NCBI GenBank assembly: GCA_014237405.1 | Contig: JABZFO010000163.1 | Coordinates: forward strand, 1 to 64,000 | Direction: 5' to 3' | DNA from: Desulfosarcina sp. | GTDB lineage: Bacteria > Desulfobacterota > Desulfobacteria > Desulfobacterales > Desulfosarcinaceae | DNA: 64,000 nucleotides | Shown here: positions 1-7,809 of the stretch, in pieces | Layout of the letters: each line of letters opens with the position of its first letter | Numbering within the stretch: position 1 is the stretch's first letter | The notes under the pieces: model-generated | The model's database searches: none | Told to the model about the DNA's origin: nothing | Seen by the model: only the letters and a program-made list of their open reading frames with translations | Program-made: the position numbers and the translations under genes

Positions 1-20
1 TGGGTTCGTCAACAAGGCGC

Positions 21-56
21 ATCCGCCGGCGCATATCGAGATATGTGCCGGCGGAT
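21..56. repeat. Long near-perfect hairpin at left edge
   Basis: Two 16-bp arms (21-36 and 41-56) pair with one G:T and enclose a 4-nt CGAG loop. A further CGTCA at 7-11 can pair with TGACG at 67-71. There is no T tract directly after it, so it is not a standard intrinsic terminator. It may be a REP-like palindrome or the end of an element lying mostly outside the window. Positions 57-238 hold no gene; AT content rises towards the gene at 239. Confidence 0.5.
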
Positions 57-238
57 GGAACGCAGGTGACGGATACACAGGCAAGAAAGATGTGGAATTA
101 TTTTTTTCCAGGGCCCTTATCAGAAATACATCATGTCTCTATAAATCATGTTTGGCGGAAATGAAAATAACTCTTCGCCATCCATGGCTCGGCAAAATCT
201 TAAATTTTTAGAATAGTTGAATATTACGGAGATAATAA

Positions 239-991
239 ATGAGTAAATGTTATAGAAAACCTTATCTCAAGAAGGTAATTGCAAAAATAGAGTTTACTTC
301 AAAGATAGATGTCCCAACAAAAGGACTGAATAAAAAATCTTCGGAACTAATACTCAAGCAATTCCCAATATTGGAACCTAGAGAGGTTGTTACCAGACAA
401 GTTAAGATTTCGGAAACAGGAGCAAAAGAGACACGTGACACGCAAAACCATTTAATTTTTCACGGAAAGAATCGAAAAAAAACCATTTGTATCTCTCCTG
501 ATTTTGCTTACTTAGAAATATCAAAATATTCTACATCTGATTTGTTAAAAAAAGACTTTATTTTATTGTTAAATGTTCTTGCAGACGAGACTGATTATTC
601 AATTAAAAGATTTGGTTTGCGGTTTATAAATCAAATAGAAATAGATGAAAGTGATCCATTTTCCTGGGATGAATATATTAACAGTGATTTATTAGCTGCA
701 TTCAATATTGCAGAAGATAAAAATAAAATTTCCAGAATATTTTCTAATATTATACAAAATTATAATGATAATATGATGATAAATTTTCAGTATGGCATGC
801 ATAACCCCGATTACCCGTCAATAATTAAAAAGAAACTGTATATTCTCGATTTTGATGCTTTTCTTCAAGGTGTAATGGAAAAAGAATTAATTCAAAATCA
901 ATTTGATATCGCACATACTCGAATTGAAAACCTTTTTGAAAAATCTATAAAACAGAAACTAAGAGACTTAATGGAAGAAGTAAATGAATAA
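239..991 (+). CDS. TIGR04255 family protein (function unknown)
   Basis: A 250-aa protein. The N-terminal YRKPYLKKVIAKIEF segment and the central RFGLRFINQIEI segment resemble the TIGR04255 family of sporadically distributed proteins, which typically begin with a P-P-L-x-E-V-I-F-E-I-like stretch and carry a R-x-G-L-R-Y-I-N-R-I core. The family has no established biochemical role. There is no signal peptide or membrane segment. It is the first of three genes overlapping head to tail (8 bp with the gene at 984), so translation is probably coupled. The AT-rich composition contrasts with the prophage and suggests horizontal acquisition. The family call is from pattern memory; the function is unknown. 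Confidence 0.7.
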   Translation: MSKCYRKPYLKKVIAKIEFTSKIDVPTKGLNKKSSELILKQFPILEPREVVTRQVKISETGAKETRDTQNHLIFHGKNRKKTICISPDFAYLEISKYSTSDLLKKDFILLLNVLADETDYSIKRFGLRFINQIEIDESDPFSWDEYINSDLLAAFNIAEDKNKISRIFSNIIQNYNDNMMINFQYGMHNPDYPSIIKKKLYILDFDAFLQGVMEKELIQNQFDIAHTRIENLFEKSIKQKLRDLMEEVNE

Positions 992-1163
992 TTACGATGA
1001 AAATACCAATGTTTTTAGTGATATGGAAAATACTGAAACCAAATCATTAGAAATAGTAGAAGTAAAAGAAGGTCATGATATTGATGTAGAAGAAAGAATG
1101 TATGGGATAAATAAGCCCCGTCCGATAATTATTAAGGCTAAAATATCACATGATAAAGACTAA
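984..1163 (+). CDS. Small acidic hypothetical protein between two operon partners
   Basis: A 59-aa reading frame starting at ATG 984, inside the 3' end of the TIGR04255-like gene, and ending at 1163, inside the 5' end of the next gene. The protein is Asp/Glu-rich in its first 40 residues and ends in a basic, hydrophobic stretch (NKPRPIIIKAKISHDKD). The overlaps of 8 and 14 bp make it the linking gene of a three-gene operon. I recognise no domain. Its small size and position recall antitoxin or adaptor subunits, but that is only an analogy. Confidence 0.6.
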   Translation: MNNYDENTNVFSDMENTETKSLEIVEVKEGHDIDVEERMYGINKPRPIIIKAKISHDKD

Positions 1164-1725
1164 AAAAACATATCAAGCAAAAATAAAACAGGGAGATCTT
1201 CTAAAAAATATTGAATTCATCGAAAGTATTGATGAGAAGGATGGAAATTTAGAAATAAGAAAGATTAATTTTCCCTTGGTTATTGTCTTGAGTCAAGATT
1301 GTGATTTAAATCAGGATCATGATTTTAGATATGGAAAGTATAAAGATAACAAAACACATGATAAATATCTCATTTCTGTTCTTGTTGCTCCTTTGTATAA
1401 TATTGACCACTTTACTGAAGGTAACCATCTTGAGTTGATAGGTAGGACTGCGCAGATGATACCTAGATTTAATAAAAAGAGGAATCCAACAACAAAATAT
1501 AAAAACCTATTAGACAACGAGATTCCTAGATATCATTATCTTGAATTTGATGAACATGTTCCAATCGTCCCCTCCGTTATTGATTTTAAACACTATTTTA
1601 CAGTTAATGTAGAGTATCTAAAGAAATATAAAAAACAGAATTTTGTGTGTAGTGTGTCAAATTTATATAGGGAAAGAATTTCACAAAGGTTTTCTTATTT
1701 TCTTGGAAGGATTGGTTTACCATAG
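1150..1725 (+). CDS. Hypothetical protein with LSQDCDL motif
   Basis: A 191-aa soluble protein, last gene of the trio. Residues around 45-60 read PLVIVLSQDCDLNQDHDF, resembling a motif (V-x-S-Q-x-C-D-L) seen in uncharacterised prokaryotic proteins. The conserved Cys-Asp and His/Asp residues could be catalytic or metal-binding, but this is not established. The C-terminus is basic and aromatic. The start overlaps the upstream gene by 14 bp. An ORF on the opposite strand (1317-1517) is only a shadow. The product may act with the TIGR04255-like protein. Confidence 0.6.
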   Translation: MIKTKKTYQAKIKQGDLLKNIEFIESIDEKDGNLEIRKINFPLVIVLSQDCDLNQDHDFRYGKYKDNKTHDKYLISVLVAPLYNIDHFTEGNHLELIGRTAQMIPRFNKKRNPTTKYKNLLDNEIPRYHYLEFDEHVPIVPSVIDFKHYFTVNVEYLKKYKKQNFVCSVSNLYRERISQRFSYFLGRIGLP

Positions 1726-1813
1726 AAAAATTTCATCAAATATGCAGCTGCGTACTTTTAAGTAGGCACCAAACGATCGCCAAGCCAGACTGCAACAACG
1801 AATACCTACCACA

Positions 1814-1839
1814 ACGTCCGTAGCTACCAGGATTACGTT
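1814..1839. repeat. Direct repeat copy 1 (left of 6.1-kb cargo)
   Basis: ACGTCCGTAGCTACCAG at 1814-1830 recurs exactly at 7930-7946 in the same orientation, and both copies are followed after a few differing bases by CGTT. The core contains the palindrome GTAGCTAC. Both copies lie just past the 3' end of a minus-strand gene (the nuclease at 1848 and the holin-like gene at 7958). It could be a recombination site, a duplicated gene tail or a shared 3' processing signal. Confidence 0.55.
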
Positions 1840-1847
1840 GGTTGATC

Positions 1848-2366
1848 TCACCGTTGGCCCCACTTAGATTTCAACCGCAGATACTTTTCCCTTAATTCCG
1901 GATCACCCCAGATATTCAATCCCAGGTCCCTGGCGGACTTCTCAGCGTCCCGAAACGCCTGGTCATATTTTCCACTGCGGCCATATTTTGTGTAATACGG
2001 TGATAGACCTTGCTGAACCAATTCAAGATTGAAATTCTTTCCATCGACAAAGACATAGGCGAGCAGGCGGCCGTATCTTCCCCGAGTCTTGGTTTCCAGT
2101 TCAATCCCCACTGATTTTCCAGACAATCTTTTCTTGGTGTAGTCTGAAGCGACCTTTCCCATCGGTATGTTCTGTTTTCGGTCAGGATGGACAGATTCAG
2201 GGGGGTTGACGCAGAGGAACCGGATCTTTTCCCTGGTGCCATTGTAATCGATAACGATGGTGTCACCGTCGACGATACGGAGAACCTGGTACTGATCAGC
2301 TGCGGCGGTGTATGGGACCGCAAAGAGGATAGTGAAGATCAGGAATAGGTTTTTGAACTTTACCAT
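1848..2366 (-). CDS. Secreted staphylococcal-nuclease-like endonuclease
   Basis: A 172-aa SNase-family protein. Residues 1-23 form a Sec signal peptide (hydrophobic core LFLIFTILFAVPYTAAA), so the enzyme acts in the periplasm or outside. The fold motif VDGDT is at 32-36. Catalytic residues equivalent to nuclease Arg35, Glu43 and Arg87 are Arg49, Glu57 and Arg100 (RYGRLLAY). The calcium ligand Asp40 is replaced by Asn54, so metal preference may differ. The C-terminal NIWGDPE segment is family-typical. The expected activity is sugar-nonspecific cleavage of DNA or RNA. It stands alone, opposite to its neighbours; the direct repeat at 1814 follows its 3' end. Confidence 0.88.
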   Translation of the reverse strand: MVKFKNLFLIFTILFAVPYTAAADQYQVLRIVDGDTIVIDYNGTREKIRFLCVNPPESVHPDRKQNIPMGKVASDYTKKRLSGKSVGIELETKTRGRYGRLLAYVFVDGKNFNLELVQQGLSPYYTKYGRSGKYDQAFRDAEKSARDLGLNIWGDPELREKYLRLKSKWGQR

Positions 2367-2571
2367 AGGGGTACTGTGCTCCGTAAGTTAAATGACTCCG
2401 TGAAGCCCCTGTGCATGCCGCCAGGTACTTTTTATCATCATTCTAAGCCTAAAGTTAGAACAGAATCTACCGATATATTTCCCAGCAGAGAAAAACAATA
2501 CCACACACAATTGACCTGCTATTGTGATGAAACTATTCCGAACACTGAAATTGCGCAGATTCTCCCTTCTC

Positions 2572-2633
2572 TCTCGGGCAAGACCTGTCACCCTGGGTCT
2601 TGCCCATTTTTTTTGACACACCTGCATCAATTT
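2572..2633 (+). terminator. Terminator-like hairpin, repeat copy 1 (upstream of RM operon)
   Basis: The arms GGGCAAGACC and GGTCTTGCCC form a perfect 10-bp stem around a 10-nt loop and run into a T tract, the structure of a Rho-independent terminator on the plus strand. The 33 bp from 2572 to 2604 are identical to 5864-5896, and similarity continues for about 25 bp (T-rich, TTTTGACA, then a TATCAAT/CATCAAT tail). No plus-strand gene upstream obviously needs this terminator. Confidence 0.75.
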
Positions 2634-2708
2634 CGCGAGAAATCTAAAATTCTGATAGGCTTGATCAATTAATTCCGGACTAAAAAGAATTCGGAGGTCT
2701 GTTTATAG

Positions 2709-2737
2709 TTGATATCTGTGATAATTTGTGCCATTAT
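2709..2737 (+). promoter_or_regulatory. Candidate promoter of the RM operon
   Basis: TTGATA (2709-2714) and CATTAT (2732-2737) are 17 bp apart, predicting a transcript start near 2744 and a 36-nt leader to the methyltransferase ATG at 2780. The 2367-2779 interval otherwise holds only the repeated hairpin. An operator bound by the methyltransferase HTH would be expected here, but I see no convincing inverted repeat. Confidence 0.35.
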
Positions 2738-2779
2738 GACAAAAGAATTCCCTTCCACTCCATAAATTAATGGTGTTCC

Positions 2780-4054
2780 ATGCAAAACAATCAGTCACAG
2801 ACCGAGTTTTCACAGCTCAGAGAGCAAACCGGCCTTTCCATAGAGGATTTGTCCGGGACGTTAGGGTTCTCAACGCGAACCCTTTACCGCTGGGATCGCG
2901 GTGAAACCAAACCGCGCCAGGCGGCCATAATTGTGCTCAAAAATATCGCTGCCAGAAAAAGAGAGTCTATACCCGAAGAAGCAAAATTTGAATTCATTGA
3001 CCTTTTTGCCGGCATAGGAGGTCTGCGCCGCGGTTTTAATCTGATCGGTGGCAAATGCGTTTTTACCAGCGAGTGGAATAAATATTCACAGCAGACATAC
3101 AGGGCCAATTTTGAATCCGAGCATGAGATAGCAGGCGATATAACACAAATCAATGCAGCTGAAATTCCCGTTCATGATGTTCTTTTGGCGGGTTTTCCGT
3201 GCCAGCCTTTTTCAATCGCCGGTGTTTCCAAAAAAAATGCGCTCAACCGTCCGCATGGTTTTCTCTGTGAAGCGCAAGGGACACTTTTTTTTGATGTTGC
3301 CCGTATTATAGAATACCACCGGCCAAAAGCCTTCCTGCTTGAAAATGTCAAAAATCTTGTCAACCACGACAAGGGGAAAACCTTCAAGATAATTCACCAT
3401 GTTCTCAAGGAAGAGCTTGGATATCACATCCGGTATAAAGTTATTGATGCACGCTCCTGGGTCCCCCAGCATCGTGAAAGAATATTTATAGCAGGATTCC
3501 GGGAAAAATGTGATTTCAGTTTTGATAATTTTGCTATCCCGGATCCTGTCAGCGGCCCGCGCCTGGGAACGGTGCTTCATCCGGAAAACGGGAGTGAACC
3601 GGAAGAAATGCCCTATACCTTGGGTGAAAAGGCGCTTGTGTCTCCCAAATATACATTATCTGATCTTCTTTGGAACTATCTTCAGGGTTATGCTGAAAAG
3701 CATCGTAAAAAAGGAAACGGCTTCGGCTTTGGTCTGGTTGGTCCTGATGATGTAGCCCGTACTCTTTCAGCGCGCTACTACAAGGACGGATCCGAAATTC
3801 TTGTCCGGCAGGAGGGGCGAAATCCCCGCCGCCTGACACCACGGGAGTGCGCCCGTCTCATGGGTTTTGACAAACCGGATGGCAAGGATTTCATTATTCC
3901 TGTTTCCGATACGCAAGCGTACAAACAATTTGGAAATGCTGTGGCCGTGCCTGTTGTCAGTTCAATAGCCCGTCACATGGCCCACCGGATCACCGGAGAA
4001 CCCCAGCAACTGCAGGTTTTCCCGACTCACGAAGAGCTTGCAGCCTGTGGTTGA
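2780..4054 (+). CDS. DNA (cytosine-5) methyltransferase with N-terminal HTH
   Basis: A 424-aa C5-methyltransferase of the RM operon. Residues 10-50 form an XRE-like helix-turn-helix (LREQTGLSIEDLSGTLGFS, then RTLYRWDRGETKP), as in SsoII-type enzymes that repress their own transcription and tune the endonuclease. Motif I FIDLFAGIGGL is at 72-82, motif IV GFPCQPFS has catalytic Cys141, motif VI LLENV is near 186-190, motif VIII is QHRERIFI, motif IX RRLTPRECARLMGF and motif X QFGNAVAVPV. The variable target-recognition region lies between VIII and IX. Given the partner endonuclease, the target is probably CCWGG or CCNGG; this is inferred. The gene overlaps vsr by 17 bp. Confidence 0.93.
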   Translation: MQNNQSQTEFSQLREQTGLSIEDLSGTLGFSTRTLYRWDRGETKPRQAAIIVLKNIAARKRESIPEEAKFEFIDLFAGIGGLRRGFNLIGGKCVFTSEWNKYSQQTYRANFESEHEIAGDITQINAAEIPVHDVLLAGFPCQPFSIAGVSKKNALNRPHGFLCEAQGTLFFDVARIIEYHRPKAFLLENVKNLVNHDKGKTFKIIHHVLKEELGYHIRYKVIDARSWVPQHRERIFIAGFREKCDFSFDNFAIPDPVSGPRLGTVLHPENGSEPEEMPYTLGEKALVSPKYTLSDLLWNYLQGYAEKHRKKGNGFGFGLVGPDDVARTLSARYYKDGSEILVRQEGRNPRRLTPRECARLMGFDKPDGKDFIIPVSDTQAYKQFGNAVAVPVVSSIARHMAHRITGEPQQLQVFPTHEELAACG

Positions 4055-4514
4055 TATTGTTTCTCCGGAAAAGCGCAGCCGAATGATGGCGGGTATCCGA
4101 AGCAAGGATACCCGCCCGGAACTGATTGTCCGCAAGGGGCTTCACAAAAAGGGGTTCAGATACCTTCTGCACACCTCAAACCTTCCCGGCAAGCCTGATC
4201 TTGTATTTCCCAAATATAACGCTGTAATCCTTATTCACGGGTGTTTCTGGCACAGACATGATTGCTCCCTGTTCAAATGGCCTTCATCACGTCGGGATTT
4301 CTGGAAAACGAAAATAAACAGAAACAGGGAAAGAGATTCTGAAAACCATGAAAATCTGCGCAAGCAAGGCTGGAGGATCCTGACTATATGGGAGTGCGCC
4401 CTGAAAGGCCCCAACCGGTACCCGCATGAAAAAGTGCTCGATGCCACAGAGAGATGGCTGATTTCCGGAAACGATGAATCTGAATTGAGAGGAAAAGAGG
4501 ATGGCGCTCGCTGA
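4038..4514 (+). CDS. vsr: Very short patch repair endonuclease Vsr
   Basis: A 158-aa Vsr homologue that nicks 5' of the T in T:G mismatches formed when 5-methylcytosine deaminates, protecting the methylated sites of this system. Family signatures are SKDTRPELIVR, LPGKPDLVFPKYNAVI with active-site Asp54, HGCFWHRHDC at 67-76 (mismatch-wedge aromatics and catalytic/metal histidines), ERD and WECAL. Its length matches the E. coli enzyme (156 aa). It overlaps the methyltransferase gene by 17 bp and the endonuclease gene by 14 bp, so all three are probably one translationally coupled operon. Confidence 0.94.
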   Translation: MQPVVDIVSPEKRSRMMAGIRSKDTRPELIVRKGLHKKGFRYLLHTSNLPGKPDLVFPKYNAVILIHGCFWHRHDCSLFKWPSSRRDFWKTKINRNRERDSENHENLRKQGWRILTIWECALKGPNRYPHEKVLDATERWLISGNDESELRGKEDGAR

Positions 4515-5730
4515 TCTGACTGACTGGATGGATGAATTTAGCGGTCCTGATTTTGTCTGGTATGCCAAACGTCTTTCGGGAAATGATACTCTCGCCAACC
4601 ATTCACACCAGGCCGGCCCCTATATTCCCAAAGAATTTCTTTTTCAGGTATTTCCGTCAATAAATATTCCGGAAAAGGAAAATCCGGACAAATGGTTTGA
4701 TCTGTATATCGATTCCCATGCAGACGGCAGGAAAATAAGGGCTATCTGGTACAACAACAAACTCAGGGGCGGCACCCGTAACGAAGCCCGACTTACCAAT
4801 TTCGGTGGCGCATCTTCTGCACTGCTGGACCCTGAAAGTACCGGCGCCCTGTCTGTTTTTTCATTCAGGCTCGCCGGTGGTGGAGAAGCAACCGAATGTC
4901 ATGCATGGGTTTGTCGTCACGAAACAGAAGAAGACCTTGTTGAAGAAAGAATCGGCCCGGTTGAACCCGGAACCTGGACGATATGGACACCGGGCAAACC
5001 GGAATATCCCGGTCTGTTTTTAAGCGCAAAGCCCCCTCGCGCAAGTTGCTGGCTTGAAGAACATGAAATCCCGCCCGGATGGCTGGAAAAATTTCCCACC
5101 GGAGCCGAAATTATAAGTAAAGCGGTCAATATCAAGCCCTTTGACTCTGTAAACCCTGACCTGCGGATGATAAAAAGGCGTGAATGTGAATTCGAGATTT
5201 TCAAAAGCATCGAGGAAGCTGTCGAGTTGCCTCTTGTCAGGAAAGGTTTTCACAGTATAGATGAGTTCATAGCCAGAGCCCAGACAATTCTTCAGAGGCG
5301 CAAGGCAAGATCCGGCCGCTCTCTTGAGCTACATGCCCGGCAAATCTTTATTGAAGAAGGCTTGAAAGAAAATGTAGACTTTTCCCACCAGCCCGAGTCT
5401 GATCCCGGAAAAAAACCGGACTTCCTTTTCCCTTCGGGAACCGCTTATAAAACAAAAGAATTTCCTGAAAGCCGTTTGCGCATGCTGGCCGTAAAAACGA
5501 CCTGCAAGGACCGCTGGCGCCAGATCCTGAACGAAGCTGCGAGAATAGAACGCAAGCATCTTCTTACACTTCAGCGGGGGATATCCGAAAACCAGTTCAG
5601 GGAAATGCATGAAGCTCAGGTACAACTGGTTGTTCCGGTGCCGCTTTTAAAAGCTTTCCCCAGAACAGTTCAGCCTCATCTGCAAACATTTGAAAGTTTT
5701 ATCGGAGATGTTCGTCTTTTGAATTTTTGA
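4501..5730 (+). CDS. EcoRII-like type II restriction endonuclease
   Basis: A 409-aa protein close to EcoRII in length (about 404 aa). Residues 1-180 correspond to an EcoRII-N-type effector DNA-binding domain and about 230-409 to the EcoRII-C PD-(D/E)XK nuclease domain. Putative catalytic residues are Glu276 (SLELHAR), Asp307 (KKPDFLFP) and Lys332 and Lys336 in VKTTCKDRWRQ, matching the spacing of Glu271, Asp299, Lys324 and Lys328 described for EcoRII. EcoRII is a type IIE enzyme that cuts CCWGG and needs two sites. The methyltransferase-vsr-endonuclease order supports a CCWGG-like target. Confidence 0.85.
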   Translation: MALADLTDWMDEFSGPDFVWYAKRLSGNDTLANHSHQAGPYIPKEFLFQVFPSINIPEKENPDKWFDLYIDSHADGRKIRAIWYNNKLRGGTRNEARLTNFGGASSALLDPESTGALSVFSFRLAGGGEATECHAWVCRHETEEDLVEERIGPVEPGTWTIWTPGKPEYPGLFLSAKPPRASCWLEEHEIPPGWLEKFPTGAEIISKAVNIKPFDSVNPDLRMIKRRECEFEIFKSIEEAVELPLVRKGFHSIDEFIARAQTILQRRKARSGRSLELHARQIFIEEGLKENVDFSHQPESDPGKKPDFLFPSGTAYKTKEFPESRLRMLAVKTTCKDRWRQILNEAARIERKHLLTLQRGISENQFREMHEAQVQLVVPVPLLKAFPRTVQPHLQTFESFIGDVRLLNF

Positions 5731-5752
5731 TAGATTGGACAAGGTCTTAAAA

Positions 5753-5771
5753 TCATAAGATGCTCTTATGA
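5753..5771. repeat. 8-bp perfect hairpin after endonuclease gene
   Basis: TCATAAGA and TCTTATGA pair perfectly around a 3-nt loop, 22 bp past the endonuclease stop codon. There is no T tract. It could stabilise the 3' end of the transcript. The 5731-6173 interval holds no gene, only this hairpin and two terminators. Confidence 0.35.
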
Positions 5772-5863
5772 GTACCCCACTCAACCGACCTGATTCCTTT
5801 CTGAGCGCTACGACTTCCGGGATAGCTATAAAATAGCTGAACAGCGCTGCACCTGCCATTCAT

Positions 5864-5925
5864 TCTCGGGCAAGACCTGTCACCCTGGGTCTTGCCTTTT
5901 CTTTTGACAATTCTGTATCAATATA
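5864..5925 (+). terminator. Terminator of RM operon, repeat copy 2
   Basis: This is an exact 33-bp copy (5864-5896) of the hairpin at 2572-2604, with a GGCAAGACC/GGTCTTGCC stem followed by TTTTCTTTT. It sits 134 bp after the endonuclease stop and is the likely terminator of the RM operon. The downstream TTTTGACA and TATCAAT stretch also matches copy 1 approximately. Confidence 0.8.
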
Positions 5926-6070
5926 ATGTAAACAATTTAATACATATTGAAAACCCAGCATTGCGTAAAACCCTTAAACTGTAGAAATTAAACGATATCT
6001 AAAGTTTTGAAAAAGCGGCACGGGAAATGCTCTATGGTTTGGTAACGGCAAAAAGCTTTTTTCTTCTCTT

Positions 6071-6106
6071 AGACAGGGCCTCAATTCCGGGGCCTTGTCT
6101 TTTTTT
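6071..6106 (+). terminator. Rho-independent terminator in a gene-free stretch
   Basis: The arms AGACAGGGCC (6071-6080) and GGCCTTGTCT (6091-6100) form a 10-bp stem with one G:T pair, followed by seven T residues. No protein-coding gene precedes it within 340 bp, so it may end a small RNA from the 5930-6100 interval. The small gene at 6174 starts just downstream. Confidence 0.6.
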
Positions 6107-6173
6107 ATGGGTTCAGTGTATATATTTAGATCCTCGCTCAATTCATAATCCGATAATCCGCTGGAGGTAATTC

Positions 6174-6350
6174 ATGGCCCAATTACTGGACTCCAAAGAC
6201 GTTGTGGAGTTCAAAGAGCTCCTGATGGCCAACACTATTCAAATAGATACTATGTACCAATTGTTGATCCAGAAAGGACTCTTTACGGAGGTGGAGTTCC
6301 TGAAAAAGATGAAGGAAGTGCAGATGGATTACCAGGGGGGCAGGCATTAA
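6174..6350 (+). CDS. Small hypothetical protein, 58 aa
   Basis: ATG at 6174 lies 7 bp after a good ribosome binding site (CTGGAGGTAA). The protein is a mixed-charge helix-forming polypeptide (starts MAQLLDSKDVVEFKELL, ends MDYQGGRH) with no Cys, signal peptide or membrane segment. The sequence looks like a short coiled coil, resembling small accessory proteins carried by phages. The opposite-strand reading frame at 6183-6383 is a shadow of this gene. Confidence 0.65.
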   Translation: MAQLLDSKDVVEFKELLMANTIQIDTMYQLLIQKGLFTEVEFLKKMKEVQMDYQGGRH

Positions 6351-6561
6351 TAAACGATATTGGCAAAGTACAGGTTTTGACAAGCTCGGTTTTTATGGGA
6401 TGACTCAATTTATCTTAACCTTAACGGTATTTAGTTTTTCTGTACGATAACACATGGCATTCAATGCCGGATAACATTACATGGGTTATGATATCCAGAT
6501 CCTTATAATCACTTTATAATCTGGTACTACCAAACTCCATAAGAACATAAGGTAATACATT

Positions 6562-7209
6562 ATGGTATTTAGATTTTTCAAAAAAAGGCGTATGGATCTT
6601 GATGAACTGCCAAAAAAGGCTACTGAACAGAAAAAGAATGGTGATATTGACCCCGGTGAACTGCAAAAAAAGGCTACTGAACAGAAAAAAAATGGTGATA
6701 TTGATGGTGCTATTATTTCTCTAAGATCAGCTTACAAGCAACTAGAAAAACAGGGCATAAAATGGCCCATCAATACATACCTTCGCTTGCCATTGTTTCT
6801 CCAAAAGGCAGGTAGAACCGATGAGGCCTGGGCTGAATTTAATGCTCTATTACGTGCCCCCGAATCTGACTTCATGCTGTCAATGAATCATTCAATTATT
6901 CATGATAAAATGAGATTATTTCTTCAACGAGAAGGCAAAGCATCATTAGCAGTTAAATTTGGTGTTCTCAGCTATGTAGAGACAGCCATTGCTTATGACA
7001 AACAGGGCCGTCCAGAAGAATTAAAGCAGCTACAGGATGAGGAAATAATTCATTCTTGCGTTAAATCCCTTTTGAAAAAGGCGAATAAGCCTGAATGTGA
7101 ATATGAAATAGCAAAAATAATCATTAAACACATGAAAAGCATAAAGAAAATCAATTTAAGTGAATTGGCACAAAGTGTAGATGCCATAGTTTCCCGTGAA
7201 AAGGCTTGA
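6562..7209 (+). CDS. Hypothetical helical (TPR-like) protein with tandem repeat
   Basis: A 215-aa protein beginning with a basic stretch (VFRFFKKRR). Residues 15-30 and 33-48 are nearly identical copies of ELxKKATEQKKNGDID, encoded by a 54-bp tandem DNA repeat (6604-6651 and 6658-6705, 3 mismatches). The rest is predicted helical with TPR-like alternation (NGDIDGAIISLRSAYKQLEKQG, then AGRTDEAWAEFNALLR). It probably mediates protein contacts. Two TATAAT hexamers (6504 and 6515) lie upstream. The gene stands alone and I know no specific function. Confidence 0.65.
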   Translation: MVFRFFKKRRMDLDELPKKATEQKKNGDIDPGELQKKATEQKKNGDIDGAIISLRSAYKQLEKQGIKWPINTYLRLPLFLQKAGRTDEAWAEFNALLRAPESDFMLSMNHSIIHDKMRLFLQREGKASLAVKFGVLSYVETAIAYDKQGRPEELKQLQDEEIIHSCVKSLLKKANKPECEYEIAKIIIKHMKSIKKINLSELAQSVDAIVSREKA

Positions 7210-7340
7210 CGATATTATAGACCGGACGGGTCGGCAGACTTTAATGCTAACCAAGATCGATTTTACCGTCGCTTTTAACAAGGTCCTTCTCGTTTCTGGC
7301 AGGTGAGTCTTTTAGGTTTCTAACAAAGGAGATTTATCAA

Positions 7341-7799
7341 ATGAGTACTTTTGAAGGACTGTTTGAGTTACGGAATCAGAATGACCTCTTGAAGAAGCTA
7401 CAATATGACTATAAGCGGTTGGAAGAATCGCCAATAAATCAATACACCGCATTTGATTTCTTTGTGACAGCCGAGCATATGTTGGATTGGCTTTATCCAG
7501 ACGAACGTAACAGACGAGAACAAGTAAAAGACAGGAACGTCTTGCTCAGAATCTGTTCACATATAGCTAGTGGCGCTAAACACTTCCAAGCTACTGCAAG
7601 CCACCATGATTCTGTCCAAGACGCTATAGTCCAGCAAGGGGCCTTTTCTATCGATTTTTCAGATAGTTTTAAAGTGGGACATCTTCAAATTCAATTACAA
7701 GGTCAGGCTGCTTGCGAACTTGGTAACTCTATAAAAGTGATTGATCTCGCTCGGAAGGTTTTAGACTTTTGGAAAAATTATGAGGATCATCAAGGATGA
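7341..7799 (+). CDS. Hypothetical cassette-like protein, 152 aa
   Basis: ATG 7341 follows an AAAGGAGAT ribosome binding site. The soluble protein contains TAFDFFVTAEHMLDWLYPDE and ICSHIASGAKHF segments typical of an uncharacterised bacterial family and is probably all-alpha in the N-terminal half. An attC-like sequence begins about 11 bp after its stop codon, the arrangement expected of an integron gene cassette. No catalytic motif is evident. Confidence 0.65.
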   Translation: MSTFEGLFELRNQNDLLKKLQYDYKRLEESPINQYTAFDFFVTAEHMLDWLYPDERNRREQVKDRNVLLRICSHIASGAKHFQATASHHDSVQDAIVQQGAFSIDFSDSFKVGHLQIQLQGQAACELGNSIKVIDLARKVLDFWKNYEDHQG

Positions 7800-7809
7800 T
7801 AATTGAATG

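Noticed and set aside
1-80. Possible attC site at left edge
   Set aside because: The CAACAAGGCGC stretch looks cassette-like, but the flanking boxes do not fit RYYYAAC/GTTRRRY, and the stem is too long and perfect.
2376-2672. 98-aa plus-strand ORF upstream of the RM operon
   Set aside because: It runs through the terminator hairpin, has no ribosome binding site and shows no protein-like composition.
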